This document shows, piece after piece, positions 9,143-18,777 of a DNA stretch of 64,000 nt; the stretch's first letter is position 1; the number at the start of each line of letters is the position of its first letter. The notes below the pieces were generated by a model. The model did no database searches. It was not told the origin of the DNA and saw only the letters and a list, made by a program, of their open reading frames with translations. A program made the position numbers and the translations under genes. Source of the DNA: an uncultured Ruminococcus sp. (lineage in GTDB: Bacteria > Bacillota > Clostridia > Lachnospirales > Lachnospiraceae); assembly GCA_934359255.1 (NCBI GenBank), contig CAKRLG010000001.1, positions 170,031 to 234,030 on the forward strand, in the 5' to 3' direction.

Positions 9143-10459
9143 CTACTTCCTTCCATTCCATTTATTCTCGCAGACCATGAATTTTCCGGAAGCCTGAATC
9201 GGGATCTCGTCCACATAAGTGATCCGGATCTCCGCTTCCTCTCCAAGATAATGCCGGTAAGCGGCGATCAGATCCTCTTCCACCAGTTTTTTCCGGTCTG
9301 CGTTGACCAGCAGTTCATACTCTTTCTGTCCCCACTGGATGCATTTTGCCTGATAGACCACACCCTCAAACTTTAACAGCGTATTCATAAATACATGAAT
9401 TGACAGCGGTTCACCCATACAATTATACATCAGAGAACCGCGGCGTCCGTAGATTTCCACGTATTTTCCATGCATCCGGCCTTTTTCATCCTGATACATC
9501 CTCATGATACCGGTATCTCCGGTATCGTAACGAACCATCGGGAAGGTTTTGTTATAATAATCCGTAACAACCAGCCGCCCCAGTTCTCCCGGCTCTGCCG
9601 GCTCATCACTGTTCATCTTCAGCACTTCCGGGTAGAAGTTATACAGATCGATCGTATATTCCTTATCCTCTCCCAGCTGGATCGCAATAAATCCGTTCTC
9701 ATTATTTCCATAAGAGCGAACCGGAGAAAATCCGAAGATTTCTTTCGTCAGCTCATACGTGGCATCCGGCAGTGCCTCACCCATGGAAAATACCATCTCT
9801 ACCTTCCACTTACTGATATCTCTTCCCGTCCGCCGGATATAACCGGTCAATGCAGTCAGTGCACTCGAATAGGTCACCAGTACCTGAATCTTCTTTTTCT
9901 CGATGTCTTTGCAGATCTTTTCCAGAGAATCATCTCCCATGTTGGAGATATCCACCATGACCAGATTATTTTTGAAAGATTTCCACATACTGATCGTATT
10001 TTTCCCCTTTATCCACGCGCGAAATTCCCCACGCTTCATTCCCAGACGGAAACCGTTCAGTTCCATACAGGAAATAAAGTTCATATTGACCCGGTTCATC
10101 TTGTCGCCGTCACACAGAACGGTAAATGGCGTTCCGGTAGAACCACTGGTACTCAGCCGGTACAGATTACCCTGTTCTTTGCTGTTCTCCACCAGCACTT
10201 CCTCATAATGCTCCAGAAAGTCTCCCTTGGTCATCACCGGGAAATCTTCCAGTTTTGTCCATTCCGGATGTTTTTTATAATACGGAGAATGCTTTTTTAC
10301 ATAGTCCAGAAGCAGATCGATCCTCCGCTCCATATATTCCGGCGTCACACCTTCTACGATCTCTCTTTTATTGACTTCTTTTAATTTTTTCAGCTTACCG
10401 CCTTTTGCAGCATCCAGAAGATTGAACACCACTCTTCTCAGAACTTCACCCGTCTGCAT
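9143..10459 (-). CDS. PaaK/CapK-like adenylate-forming enzyme (second copy)
   Basis: 438 aa. Motifs of the phenylacetate-CoA ligase (PaaK) branch of adenylate-forming enzymes are visible: STSGSTGTPF (P-loop, about residue 105), SMGEALPDATYEL, the GELGRLVVTDYY stretch and VRYDTGDTG. Relatives named CapK occur in capsule clusters with unknown substrate. The ATG has an AAGGAG site and lies 4 bp after the flippase stop. It is paralogous to the gene at 11768-13096. It could activate a carboxylic acid for decorating a sugar; no CoA or acyl acceptor is evident. Confidence 0.82.
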   Translation of the reverse strand: MQTGEVLRRVVFNLLDAAKGGKLKKLKEVNKREIVEGVTPEYMERRIDLLLDYVKKHSPYYKKHPEWTKLEDFPVMTKGDFLEHYEEVLVENSKEQGNLYRLSTSGSTGTPFTVLCDGDKMNRVNMNFISCMELNGFRLGMKRGEFRAWIKGKNTISMWKSFKNNLVMVDISNMGDDSLEKICKDIEKKKIQVLVTYSSALTALTGYIRRTGRDISKWKVEMVFSMGEALPDATYELTKEIFGFSPVRSYGNNENGFIAIQLGEDKEYTIDLYNFYPEVLKMNSDEPAEPGELGRLVVTDYYNKTFPMVRYDTGDTGIMRMYQDEKGRMHGKYVEIYGRRGSLMYNCMGEPLSIHVFMNTLLKFEGVVYQAKCIQWGQKEYELLVNADRKKLVEEDLIAAYRHYLGEEAEIRITYVDEIPIQASGKFMVCENKWNGRK

Positions 10460-10463
10460 CTTT

Positions 10464-11675
10464 TCATTCTCCTTCTTTCTTCGCCGGTTTTGCCTTCCAG
10501 ATCCCCAGTGCGATCACTGCCACAACCCGAAGCGTATTTGCTCCCAGGCATGCCCAGGCAAATCCGATCATTCCATAATTTTTCGCTGCCAGCACCGACG
10601 TGCCCAACAGGATCACAAAATGTGCAAGCTGTATCCACAGCTGCCATTTTTCATCCGTAAATGTTAAAACAAGTATAAATAAAAATGCGGAAAACAGTCC
10701 CAGCACCTGCGCCAGATTGACTACCGTGACCAGTCCTTTGATGGACGAAAACAAGTCATGGTAAAACAGCCAGACAAACAGCGGCGTTCCCACCTGACAT
10801 CCCAGGAAAAAGACAGCTGCCACACCGCCTCCCGCAAGCACTGCCTTTCCAAACTGACTTCTGTTTAACAATTCTTTGCGTTTGGTCAGATACGAGATCA
10901 CGATCGTATTGATCGGTGCGATCAGAAGCACCAGAGTCTTTCCGATCAACGAAACCACATAATAGATGGTCACCTGTTCATTCCCGAGAATCTGCTTGAT
11001 CACCAGACGGTCCATATTCATCGTCGTATTCGTGATCAGATACGACAGTGTCAGGAAAAATCCCCGCTCCAGCGCCACGGAAAAATGTCCGCTCCGCTGA
11101 AAAAACTTATGAAATACAGATCCGGTAACTGCCACATAACAGAGAGCTGCGGCCTCCCCGATCAGATAAATCCATAACCACTGATTCGTGATACGATACA
11201 CCACAAATCCAGCAAGGTATCCGACACCGATCAGAAAATAATAAATAAAATACCTTTGATAATTCAGAGTCAGCCGGTATTCCACATCTCCGTAATATCG
11301 GAAAACTGTCACCATAAAAAGGGCAAATACCCCGATACCCACAGGGATCCCGCTGATACTGTCTCTTGACATAAACAGTGCCACACTGCTTCCCAGAACT
11401 CCAAACAACAGAAGAATCCAGTCATAGTCTCCATTGGTTACTTCATGGGATCTTCGCACCACCAGGCGGCTTGTATTTAACGCCTGCCCGATGGACGGAC
11501 AGATGATAGCCACCAGTCCAGTAATATACAAAAGTTCGCCCAACTGCTTTGCTCCCATGTAGCGATTAAGCAACGGTGTGATGATCAGCTGCAGTACACC
11601 GTTCATAAAGATCAGTCCACCCATGGTATACAGAGTATTCGCAGCGATCCGTTTTTTCTGTTCTTTCTTTTCCAC
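10464..11675 (-). CDS. Polysaccharide flippase-like membrane protein (MATE/Wzx-like)
   Basis: 403 aa from the GTG at 11675, preceded by AGGAG with 6-bp spacing; a GTG at 11699 with weaker AGGA is the alternative. Around 11-12 hydrophobic helices with few charged residues between them, beginning with a NTLYTMGGLIF segment typical of the first helix of Wzx/RfbX-type exporters. Known role: flipping undecaprenyl-linked oligosaccharides to the outer face. Its place between the two CapK-like genes supports a surface-glycan export job. No aminoacyl or MviN-specific features were seen. Confidence 0.8.
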   Translation of the reverse strand: MEKKEQKKRIAANTLYTMGGLIFMNGVLQLIITPLLNRYMGAKQLGELLYITGLVAIICPSIGQALNTSRLVVRRSHEVTNGDYDWILLLFGVLGSSVALFMSRDSISGIPVGIGVFALFMVTVFRYYGDVEYRLTLNYQRYFIYYFLIGVGYLAGFVVYRITNQWLWIYLIGEAAALCYVAVTGSVFHKFFQRSGHFSVALERGFFLTLSYLITNTTMNMDRLVIKQILGNEQVTIYYVVSLIGKTLVLLIAPINTIVISYLTKRKELLNRSQFGKAVLAGGGVAAVFFLGCQVGTPLFVWLFYHDLFSSIKGLVTVVNLAQVLGLFSAFLFILVLTFTDEKWQLWIQLAHFVILLGTSVLAAKNYGMIGFAWACLGANTLRVVAVIALGIWKAKPAKKEGE

Positions 11676-11767
11676 CTGATTCTCCTGTCCCTTGTTCACC
11701 GATGTTATCCTGTTTCGGATATGCTCCCGGATGCACCGGTCATATTCTGGTCTTTTCTGCCTTACTC

Positions 11768-13096
11768 TTACCCGCAGAAGCCGGTCTGATTTTTATATTT
11801 TTCACATCGGTTTTCTATGTATTTGCGCTTTCCGGAAGCAAGCACCGGGATCTCATCCACCAGTTCCACTTTGATTCTGGCTTCTTCACCAAGATACGGG
11901 CGGATCCTTCCGAGAATCTCTTCCTGATTCATCTTCTGCGGATCTCCGTTTAACCAGATTGTATAGTCTTTTACATCTTCCTGGATAAAACGGTACTGTT
12001 TTACCCCTTCGATATCCCACAGATTGTTGGTGATGATATACGGCGTCACTGCCTTTCCCTCGCAGTCGTAGATCAGATCGCTGCGGCGTCCGTAAAGCTC
12101 ATCCAGATACAGCTTGTATCTTCCGTTTTTCTCTTTCCTCGTCGCCACTGCCGTATCCCCGTTATCATAGCGGAGAATCGGAAATGCATAATTAAACAGA
12201 TCCGTGATCACGATTCTTCCCAATTCCCCCGGCTCTGCCGGTTCATCGGAATCCATCTTCAGGATTTCATAATAATACGTTTCTGTGTCGATCCGGTACC
12301 CCTCATTATCTTTATTCTGTAATCCCATAATTCCGTTTTCTTCATTGGAATACCAGGCACGTACCGGGCAGTCAAACTGTTTTTCCAGTGTCCGGCGCAC
12401 CGGTTCCGGCATCGTCTCAGAAATGGGAATGATTGCTTTCACCTTGCAACAGCTGCAATCTTTTCCTGCTTTCTGAATATAGCTGCTCAATTCCCCCAGT
12501 GCTGACGAATAGCCGACGAGACATTTTACTTTTTTCTTCTCGATCACCCGGAACATCTTTTCCAGTGCCTGCTCATCCATCCGGGAACTGTCCATCATGA
12601 TCAGATTTTCCTGAAAAAGCTGAAATTTACTTTTTTTTACATTATTGACCCATACACGGATAAAAGCCTCTTTCATACCGATATAATATCCGGCTGCTGC
12701 TCCCAGGAAAATACCACCCGCTGTATTGTGGCGGATTTTGTCCCGGTTCTGGATCATGCGAAGGGGAGTTCCGGTAGAACCACTCGTACACATTACCCGA
12801 TTATCCGGTGCATCTTTATAAGTTGTTGAAAGGAATTGCTCATAATTCTGTCGAAACGTATCTTTGTTGACCACCGGAAGATCTGTCAGTTCAATATCTT
12901 CCGGATAATCCTTATAAAATCCTGTTGTCTTCACCGCATGGGCAATCAGTGCCTGAATCCGCTCTTCGGTCTCCCGAATCGATGTTCCCTCTTTCCACGC
13001 CCGCTGAATCTGATTGTAATACGTTCTTATCTGTTTTCCTTTCAGACTGTCCAGCAGCCAGAAACCAAACCATCTCAGTTTTTCGTCCAGTATCAT
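11768..13096 (-). CDS. PaaK/CapK-like adenylate-forming enzyme (first copy)
   Basis: 442 aa. Adenylation motifs: CTSGSTGTPLRM (about residue 105), IPISETMPEPVRR, GELGRIVITDLF and ILRYDNGDTA. Same architecture and length as the paralogue downstream, with only moderate identity by eye, so an old duplication or two separate substrates. The start has GAGAGGAAG. Located between RfbH and the flippase. The role in a glycan operon is unknown; activation of an acyl group for sugar modification is an inference. Confidence 0.82.
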   Translation of the reverse strand: MILDEKLRWFGFWLLDSLKGKQIRTYYNQIQRAWKEGTSIRETEERIQALIAHAVKTTGFYKDYPEDIELTDLPVVNKDTFRQNYEQFLSTTYKDAPDNRVMCTSGSTGTPLRMIQNRDKIRHNTAGGIFLGAAAGYYIGMKEAFIRVWVNNVKKSKFQLFQENLIMMDSSRMDEQALEKMFRVIEKKKVKCLVGYSSALGELSSYIQKAGKDCSCCKVKAIIPISETMPEPVRRTLEKQFDCPVRAWYSNEENGIMGLQNKDNEGYRIDTETYYYEILKMDSDEPAEPGELGRIVITDLFNYAFPILRYDNGDTAVATRKEKNGRYKLYLDELYGRRSDLIYDCEGKAVTPYIITNNLWDIEGVKQYRFIQEDVKDYTIWLNGDPQKMNQEEILGRIRPYLGEEARIKVELVDEIPVLASGKRKYIENRCEKYKNQTGFCG

Positions 13097-13192
13097 TCTT
13101 CTTCCTCTCCCGTGTTTCTGTGTAACTCCCTTATTTCTATATTATGTCGACCATTATCTGTTCCTGTCGCAATTTCTGCCTTGGGTTCTTTT

Positions 13193-14530
13193 TTACACAA
13201 GTGCATCCCGAATCGCATCAGCCATGGCATCCAGCATCGCATCTGTCATACCCGGATAAACACCGATCCAGAACGTATCCGTCATGATCCGATCTGTATT
13301 CTCCAGGCCTCCTGCCACACGGTAACCTTTGCCGGTCGCACGCATCTGGTCAAAGCAGGGATGTTTGATCAGATTTCCTGCAAAGAGCATACGGGTCTGT
13401 ACACCTTTTTCCTCGATCTTTTGTACCAGTTGATTTCTGTCCACACCTTCCCTGCAGGTGATCAGGAATCCAAACCAGCTCGGCTCGGAATTCTCACATG
13501 CTTCCGGAAGAATCAATTTGTTTTCGGTTCCTTTCAATGCTTCTTTCAGATAATTAAAATTGTGAATTCTGCGTTCTACAAAGGACGGGAACTTGCGCAG
13601 CTGAGCACATCCCACAGCTGCCTGCATATCCGTTGCTTTCAGGTTATATCCGAAATGCGAATATACATATTTATGATCATATCCTAACGGCAGTTCACCG
13701 TACTGGCGGTCAAAGCGATGACCACACAGATTATCCTGTCCAGGTGCGCACACACAGTCTCTTCCCCAGTCACGGAAAGAACGCACGATCTTATGAAGCA
13801 GCGGATTCTTTGTATAGACGGCTCCGCCTTCTCCCATTGTCATATGATGTGGCGGATAAAAGCTGGAGGTTCCGATATCTCCGATGGTTCCGGTCAGTCT
13901 GCTCTCTCCGTCGATCGTATAACGGGATCCCAGCGCATCGCAGTTATCCTCGATCAGCCACAGATTGTGACGGTCACAGAAATCTTTTACCGCTTTCAGA
14001 TCAAAGGGGTTGCCCAGGGTATGTGCAAGCATCACTGCTTTTGTTTTTTCTGAAACTGCCTGTTCCAGAAGATTGGGATCAATATTATACTGCGGTATTG
14101 CCACATCCACAAACACCGGTACTGCTCCATACTGGATCACCGGAGCTACAGTTGTAGGAAATCCTGCTGCCACCGTGATCACTTCATCTCCCGGAAGAAT
14201 CTGTCTCTCCTTTAACAGCGGAGAAGTCAGTGCCATAAATGCCAGCAGATTTGCAGAAGATCCGGAATTAACCAGCGAACAGTATTTTACCCCCAGATAT
14301 TTTGCGAATTCCGATTCAAATTCTTTCGTAAACCGGCCGGAAGTCAGCCAGAATTCCAGAGAACTATCTACCAGATTTACCATCTCATCCGCATCGTACA
14401 CACGGGATGCATACGGGATCCGGTCTCCTTTTTCATACGGCTTTTTCTGATTGTGATATTTTTCGCAGTATTCCTTTGTCATCTCCAGAATCTGTTCTCT
14501 CGCCTGCTGTTCTGTCATTTCTTCAAACAT
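13193..14530 (-). CDS. rfbH: CDP-4-dehydro-6-deoxyglucose 3-dehydrase (E1, RfbH/DdhC)
   Basis: 445 aa. PMP-dependent enzyme removing the 3-OH of CDP-6-deoxy-4-ketoglucose. The aminotransferase lysine is replaced by His in [14 protein letters not shown], the hallmark of E1. The [2Fe-2S] ligand pattern C-x1-C-x7-C is present in [15 protein letters not shown], with the fourth Cys in [10 protein letters not shown] 61 residues upstream (57 in the Yersinia enzyme as I recall it). Start ATG with AAGGAG. It is part of the RfbF-G-H set that makes CDP-3,6-dideoxy-4-ketohexoses. Its usual reductase partner E3 (DdhD) is not in the window. Confidence 0.93.
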   Translation of the reverse strand: MFEEMTEQQAREQILEMTKEYCEKYHNQKKPYEKGDRIPYASRVYDADEMVNLVDSSLEFWLTSGRFTKEFESEFAKYLGVKYCSLVNSGSSANLLAFMALTSPLLKERQILPGDEVITVAAGFPTTVAPVIQYGAVPVFVDVAIPQYNIDPNLLEQAVSEKTKAVMLAHTLGNPFDLKAVKDFCDRHNLWLIEDNCDALGSRYTIDGESRLTGTIGDIGTSSFYPPHHMTMGEGGAVYTKNPLLHKIVRSFRDWGRDCVCAPGQDNLCGHRFDRQYGELPLGYDHKYVYSHFGYNLKATDMQAAVGCAQLRKFPSFVERRIHNFNYLKEALKGTENKLILPEACENSEPSWFGFLITCREGVDRNQLVQKIEEKGVQTRMLFAGNLIKHPCFDQMRATGKGYRVAGGLENTDRIMTDTFWIGVYPGMTDAMLDAMADAIRDALV

Positions 14531-14563
14531 ATTTTCTGCTCCTTTTTTGTATTCGTTTCCTTT

Positions 14564-16543
14564 TTATTTTTTCCGGTAAAACTGGAATTCTTCCTCATAG
14601 TACGGGAAGGTCTGATCCAGCTCATACGTTTCACTAAACCACTGGTAAGTCTCCGGATCATTCCGCTCCCAGATAGGAAGCGATGACCTACTGGTAAATA
14701 CATACGGTGCATCTGCCTCTATCAGCTGTTCCTGTAATTCCTGCAAGGATTCCGGAATCACCGCCATATCGCTGAAATCCATCGTAAAACATTGGGTATT
14801 CCAGTGAAGCAGACTGTAGACTTCCGCCACATTTAATCCAAATCCATGGGTATTTTCCGGAACCATTTCCGCAATTTCCTGTACAAAATCTTCCAGTTCT
14901 TCTACTTTGTGATAATTTTCTTTGATCTTACTGTTCTGGGAAAACTGCAGCACCGTTCCGGTACTCATGGCAAGTATCGCAGCTGCGCAGACAAGTCCCA
15001 GCGCATAGTTTACGGTTCCCACCAGGTTTATCTCTTCCCAGTGTTTCCATTTTCTTTCTTTAATAAATGTCAATCCTCGCTGTCCCAGGTACGCCAGCAT
15101 GATCACCGCTGACAGACTGACACAGTCCAGATTATGATAGGATGGTCGGTTGACATAATACGTCATTCTTCCCAGCGCACTGATACTCATAAAAAAAATC
15201 AGCTGCACCTGTTCGTCGTTTTTCTGTTTCCGGTAAAACCAGGTGCTGATTCCCATCGCCGTTCCGATCAGAAAGAGTGTAATCACACCCATATAAGCAC
15301 TTGGATACATCGGCAGATCCAGATGCAGGATATCCACCATATAGGAATCAGAAAGTAAGGGAACCAGAAATTCCCCCAGCGTATTTGCCGGACTGTGTTT
15401 GGACAGATTATAGAGATTCACGAGTCCATAGGCTCCGAAAAATGATGCCGTCACACAGACTGCGTGTACCGGTACGGTTCTGATCAGACGCCCGATCCGC
15501 CATTCTCCCCCGGCAAGACACCGCGAAATATACAGTGCCATCCATGCCACGGCGAGGATCACGCCGGTTTCCGTGTTCCAGAGGATCGCCAGCAGACAGA
15601 TCAGATAGCCAGCCAGACCGGTCCACATATTCCACCACTGTTTTTTCATTAAAATCGCCGCATATAACAAAAGGATCATCGGAAAGATCATCCGATGCGG
15701 CCACACCTGCCAGTAATAACCGCCCCGCATCCCGAGTACCGGAAATGCCGCAGCAACTGCGCCAAGTGCCCGGAGAATCCGACTTTCCACCGTCAGTTCC
15801 AGCACCAGAAATGCACAGACATGCGCAAGGGTTCCAAGTACTGCGATCATCAGCACAAACATCCGGAAGTCTCCGCCCACCAGTTTCATCGGTATCTTAA
15901 ATAACAACCCATAATGCCCATAGATACTCGTCAATGTATCTGTATAAGGCAAACCCTGATATACATTGTATACAGAGTTATAATACGCGTGAGCATGGAA
16001 ATGATCCCCCGCCTCCGCGCGCCCGAAAATATTCGGTGTATCCATGCAATAAAAAATCAAGATCGTCAGAACTGCATAAATAAGCCATACCATCCAGTCA
16101 TTCTTTTCTTCTCTGATATGTGTGTTGGCATACACCCGGGAAAATACAACCAGTTCTGCCAGAAACAGCAGAATCATCAGCGGCAACGGTTGCGTGTGCC
16201 AGCCATACTTTTCCGATACACTTCCTATCTGACCGGTTTCCATGGATACTCCGATGGCGTAAAAGATCATTTGTAAAAAAATCAGTACTGCAAATACCAG
16301 TTTATTGACTTTTTTATTTTTTCTGTTCATCCATGTGCCTGTCTCCCACCGTTCTGTCAGAAGCATACACACCAGAAATACCAGACAGAATATCAATAAC
16401 ATGGCACCATAAACAAGCAGATTTCCATTACCCAGTCGATTGATGTGATCCGACAGTTCCGGTATCAGAAAAGAGGCTCCAAAAAATCCTGCAGATATCA
16501 GCAAAGCTGCTGCTCCGCACAGAATTTTCCGATTACTATTCAT
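14564..16543 (-). CDS. Large polytopic membrane protein, probable GT-C-type glycosyltransferase
   Basis: 659 aa. At least twelve hydrophobic helices are spread from residue 8 to ~520, followed by a polar ~130-residue C-terminal domain. A long loop after helix 5 (EAGDHFHAHAYYNSVYN) carries an acidic and His-rich patch like the first external loop of GT-C enzymes. No family was recognised with certainty. The ATG has AAAGGAAG, and the gene sits between rfbG and rfbH. A role in glycan transfer or polymerisation is inferred from the neighbours. Confidence 0.6.
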   Translation of the reverse strand: MNSNRKILCGAAALLISAGFFGASFLIPELSDHINRLGNGNLLVYGAMLLIFCLVFLVCMLLTERWETGTWMNRKNKKVNKLVFAVLIFLQMIFYAIGVSMETGQIGSVSEKYGWHTQPLPLMILLFLAELVVFSRVYANTHIREEKNDWMVWLIYAVLTILIFYCMDTPNIFGRAEAGDHFHAHAYYNSVYNVYQGLPYTDTLTSIYGHYGLLFKIPMKLVGGDFRMFVLMIAVLGTLAHVCAFLVLELTVESRILRALGAVAAAFPVLGMRGGYYWQVWPHRMIFPMILLLYAAILMKKQWWNMWTGLAGYLICLLAILWNTETGVILAVAWMALYISRCLAGGEWRIGRLIRTVPVHAVCVTASFFGAYGLVNLYNLSKHSPANTLGEFLVPLLSDSYMVDILHLDLPMYPSAYMGVITLFLIGTAMGISTWFYRKQKNDEQVQLIFFMSISALGRMTYYVNRPSYHNLDCVSLSAVIMLAYLGQRGLTFIKERKWKHWEEINLVGTVNYALGLVCAAAILAMSTGTVLQFSQNSKIKENYHKVEELEDFVQEIAEMVPENTHGFGLNVAEVYSLLHWNTQCFTMDFSDMAVIPESLQELQEQLIEADAPYVFTSRSSLPIWERNDPETYQWFSETYELDQTFPYYEEEFQFYRKK

Positions 16544-16636
16544 ATTTTTCTTCCTTTTTCACAGCTGTGTTCTCCCTCTTTTTCTCACAGCTATCCTTCT
16601 TCTTATTTTCTTTCTGTCATCTCCCGGCTGTCATTT

Positions 16637-17689
16637 TTACAACACAAAGTATTTTCGGATCTGCTCATCCGTAAATGCTTCCATATCTTTTCCCTCAAGC
16701 CATGCCTGATACCACACGGCGGTCTCTTTCACCGCCTGCGCCACCTGCCAGTGCGGTTTCCATCCAAATGCCGTACGGATCTTTGAGCAGTCCAGTTTCA
16801 GGAAATTCGCCTCGTGCGGCCCTCCCTGATACAGATTTTCCCACGCTGCCGTTCCTCCCCAGGACTTGCAGAACAGGTCTGCCAGCTGACCGGTAGTGAT
16901 ACAGTCCTCATCTCCCGGTCCCACATTATAGGAACCGGCACACGCCGGATTCTCATACTGCGCCTGCGCGATCATCAGATACGCGCCCAGTGGTTCCAGC
17001 ACATGTTGGTACGGTCTTGTGGAATGTGGATTCCGTACTGCTATTTTTTTTCCTTTTGCGACTGCCCGCACGCAGTCCGGAACGATCCGGTCCGGGGCAA
17101 AATCGCCGCCGCCGATCACATTGCCTGCTCTCGCCGTGGACACCGCCACACCGGCTTCTTTTAAAAAGGATTTTTCATAGCTGTGTGTCACCAGTTCGGA
17201 GCAGGATTTGCTATTGGAATAGGGATCGTACCCGTCCAGTTCATCGGTTTCCCGGTAGCCCCACTCCCATTCGTTGTTTTTATAGACTTTGTCGGTCGTC
17301 ACATTCAGGAACGATTTTACGCTTTTTGTCTGGCGTACCGCTTCCAGAATATTTACCGTTCCCATTACATTGGTCTCATACGTTCCCACTGGGTCTTTAT
17401 ATGATTCCCGCACGATCGGCTGCGCCGCCAGATGAAGCACGATCTCCGGCTGTGCCTCCTGCATGGTACGGATCAGCTTTTCCCGGTCGCGGATATCTCC
17501 GATCACGGAGTGCATATTTTCTTCCAGATGTAAGGTGTCAAAAAGTTTCGCCTCTGCCGGTGCCTCCAGCGCATATCCGGTCACCTCGGCTCCTCCAAGG
17601 AGCAGGATCCGTGAAAGCCAGGATCCCTTGAATCCGGTATGTCCGGTGAGAAATACTTTTTTTCCCTTAAAAAATGCCAGGTTATTCAT
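16637..17689 (-). CDS. rfbG: CDP-glucose 4,6-dehydratase (RfbG/DdhB)
   Basis: 350 aa from ATG 17689, five bases after the rfbF stop; upstream in-frame Mets at 17704 and beyond lie inside rfbF. Extended SDR with GHTGFKGSWL (NAD motif, about residue 16), LAAQPIV, a catalytic TTDKVY threonine and YSNSKSCSE (YxxxK type). This sequence pattern is specific to CDP-glucose 4,6-dehydratases. The reaction yields CDP-4-keto-6-deoxyglucose, the substrate of RfbH encoded two genes on. Second gene of the operon. Confidence 0.93.
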   Translation of the reverse strand: MNNLAFFKGKKVFLTGHTGFKGSWLSRILLLGGAEVTGYALEAPAEAKLFDTLHLEENMHSVIGDIRDREKLIRTMQEAQPEIVLHLAAQPIVRESYKDPVGTYETNVMGTVNILEAVRQTKSVKSFLNVTTDKVYKNNEWEWGYRETDELDGYDPYSNSKSCSELVTHSYEKSFLKEAGVAVSTARAGNVIGGGDFAPDRIVPDCVRAVAKGKKIAVRNPHSTRPYQHVLEPLGAYLMIAQAQYENPACAGSYNVGPGDEDCITTGQLADLFCKSWGGTAAWENLYQGGPHEANFLKLDCSKIRTAFGWKPHWQVAQAVKETAVWYQAWLEGKDMEAFTDEQIRKYFVL

Positions 17690-17694
17690 GTCTC

Positions 17695-18471
17695 TTACTC
17701 CCATACTTTCCATGGAGCGTTTCCGCTTCTCCACATTTCTTCCAGTTTCTTCTTCTCGTTCATCGTATCCATACACTGCCAGAAACCGTTATGGCGATAT
17801 GCATCCAGCTGTCCTCTTCTGGCTGCCTCTTCCAGAGGGTATTTCTCAAATACGGTCGCGTCTCCTTCGATCAGATCCAGAATCTCCGGTTCCAGTACCA
17901 TAAATCCTGCGTTGATCCAGCCGCTGTCTTCCTGTTTTTTCTCTTTGAAGTTTGTGATTTCACCATCTTCCCGCAGATCCAGTGCACCGAATCGTCCCAT
18001 CGGCTGTACGGAGGTCAGTGTTGCCATACGTCCGCCTTCCTGATGGAATTTTAACAGTTCAGCAATGTTGATATCTGCCACACCGTCCCCATAGGTCAGG
18101 AAGAAGGGTTCTCCGTTCAGGTGTTCTTTGACCCGTTTGATTCTTCCACCGGTCATCGTATTCAGTCCGGTATCTACCAGGGTCACTTTCCATGGTTCGG
18201 AGATGTTGTTGTGCACAGTCATTTTATTTTCCCGGGTAAAATCAAATGTCACGTCACAGCTGTGCAGATAGTAGTCTGCGAACCATTCTTTGATCATATG
18301 TTGTTTGTATCCACAGCAGATCACGAATTCGTTGTATCCATAATAGGAATAAAGTTTCATGATATGCCAGAGAATCGGTTTGTCGCCGATTTCTACCATG
18401 GGCTTTGGTTTCAGTACACTTTCTTCGCTGATGCGGGTTCCGAAACCGCCTGCAAGTATTACTACTTTCAT
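17695..18471 (-). CDS. rfbF: Glucose-1-phosphate cytidylyltransferase (RfbF/DdhA)
   Basis: 258 aa, the normal length. N-terminal nucleotidyltransferase signature VILAGGFGTRISEESVLKPK, then KPMVEIGDKPILWHIM and a YGDGVADI metal-binding motif. It makes CDP-glucose from glucose-1-phosphate and CTP and commits sugar to the CDP-deoxyhexose pathway. Start ATG with AAGGAG. First gene of the operon, preceded by a clear sigma-A promoter (18523-18551). Confidence 0.95.
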   Translation of the reverse strand: MKVVILAGGFGTRISEESVLKPKPMVEIGDKPILWHIMKLYSYYGYNEFVICCGYKQHMIKEWFADYYLHSCDVTFDFTRENKMTVHNNISEPWKVTLVDTGLNTMTGGRIKRVKEHLNGEPFFLTYGDGVADINIAELLKFHQEGGRMATLTSVQPMGRFGALDLREDGEITNFKEKKQEDSGWINAGFMVLEPEILDLIEGDATVFEKYPLEEAARRGQLDAYRHNGFWQCMDTMNEKKKLEEMWRSGNAPWKVWE

Positions 18472-18522
18472 GTTTTTTCTCCTTGTTTGTATCCGTTGGG
18501 CATAAAAAGCCTTATTTTATTT

Positions 18523-18551
18523 ATTGTATCAAAAAGGATGTGTATTTACAA
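18523..18551 (-). promoter_or_regulatory. Sigma-A promoter of the CDP-sugar/glycan operon
   Basis: On the minus strand: -35 TTGTAA (18546-18551), 17-bp spacer, -10 TACAAT (18523-18528). It lies about 52 bp upstream of rfbF and is the only good promoter seen for the whole 15-kb cluster. A long inverted repeat starts about 25 bp upstream of the -35. Confidence 0.65.
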
Positions 18552-18576
18552 GTGGAAGGGTGGATATACGGACGCC

Positions 18577-18777
18577 CGAAGAAGCCGGATGGCAGGGCAG
18601 TCAGAAGGCGGCAACGTGGGCAGAGGCGTTTTGAGCTAGCCACCAACTCCGACTAATATTCACGAGTGTCAGCTGACACTCGCGAAAGTCTACGTAGGTG
18701 TCGGATCTCAAAATCGCCTCTAACCGCCCACAAAGTGTTGCTCGCCTTTCTGACTGTCCTGCCATCCGGCTTCTTCG
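18577..18777. repeat. Long imperfect inverted-repeat element with nested palindrome
   Basis: The left arm (18577-18653) and right arm (18700-18777) are inverted copies: both begin with CGAAGAAGCCGGATGGCAGG read inward and stay alignable with small gaps to a GTCGG/CCGAC core. The loop holds a perfect 20-bp palindrome at 18663-18682 (CGAGTGTCAG and its complement) and a CTACGTAG palindrome. No transposase is encoded; the overlapping open frame at 18653-18916 has no ribosome site and looks like a shadow. A non-autonomous mobile element or a folded intergenic repeat is likely. Confidence 0.7.
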
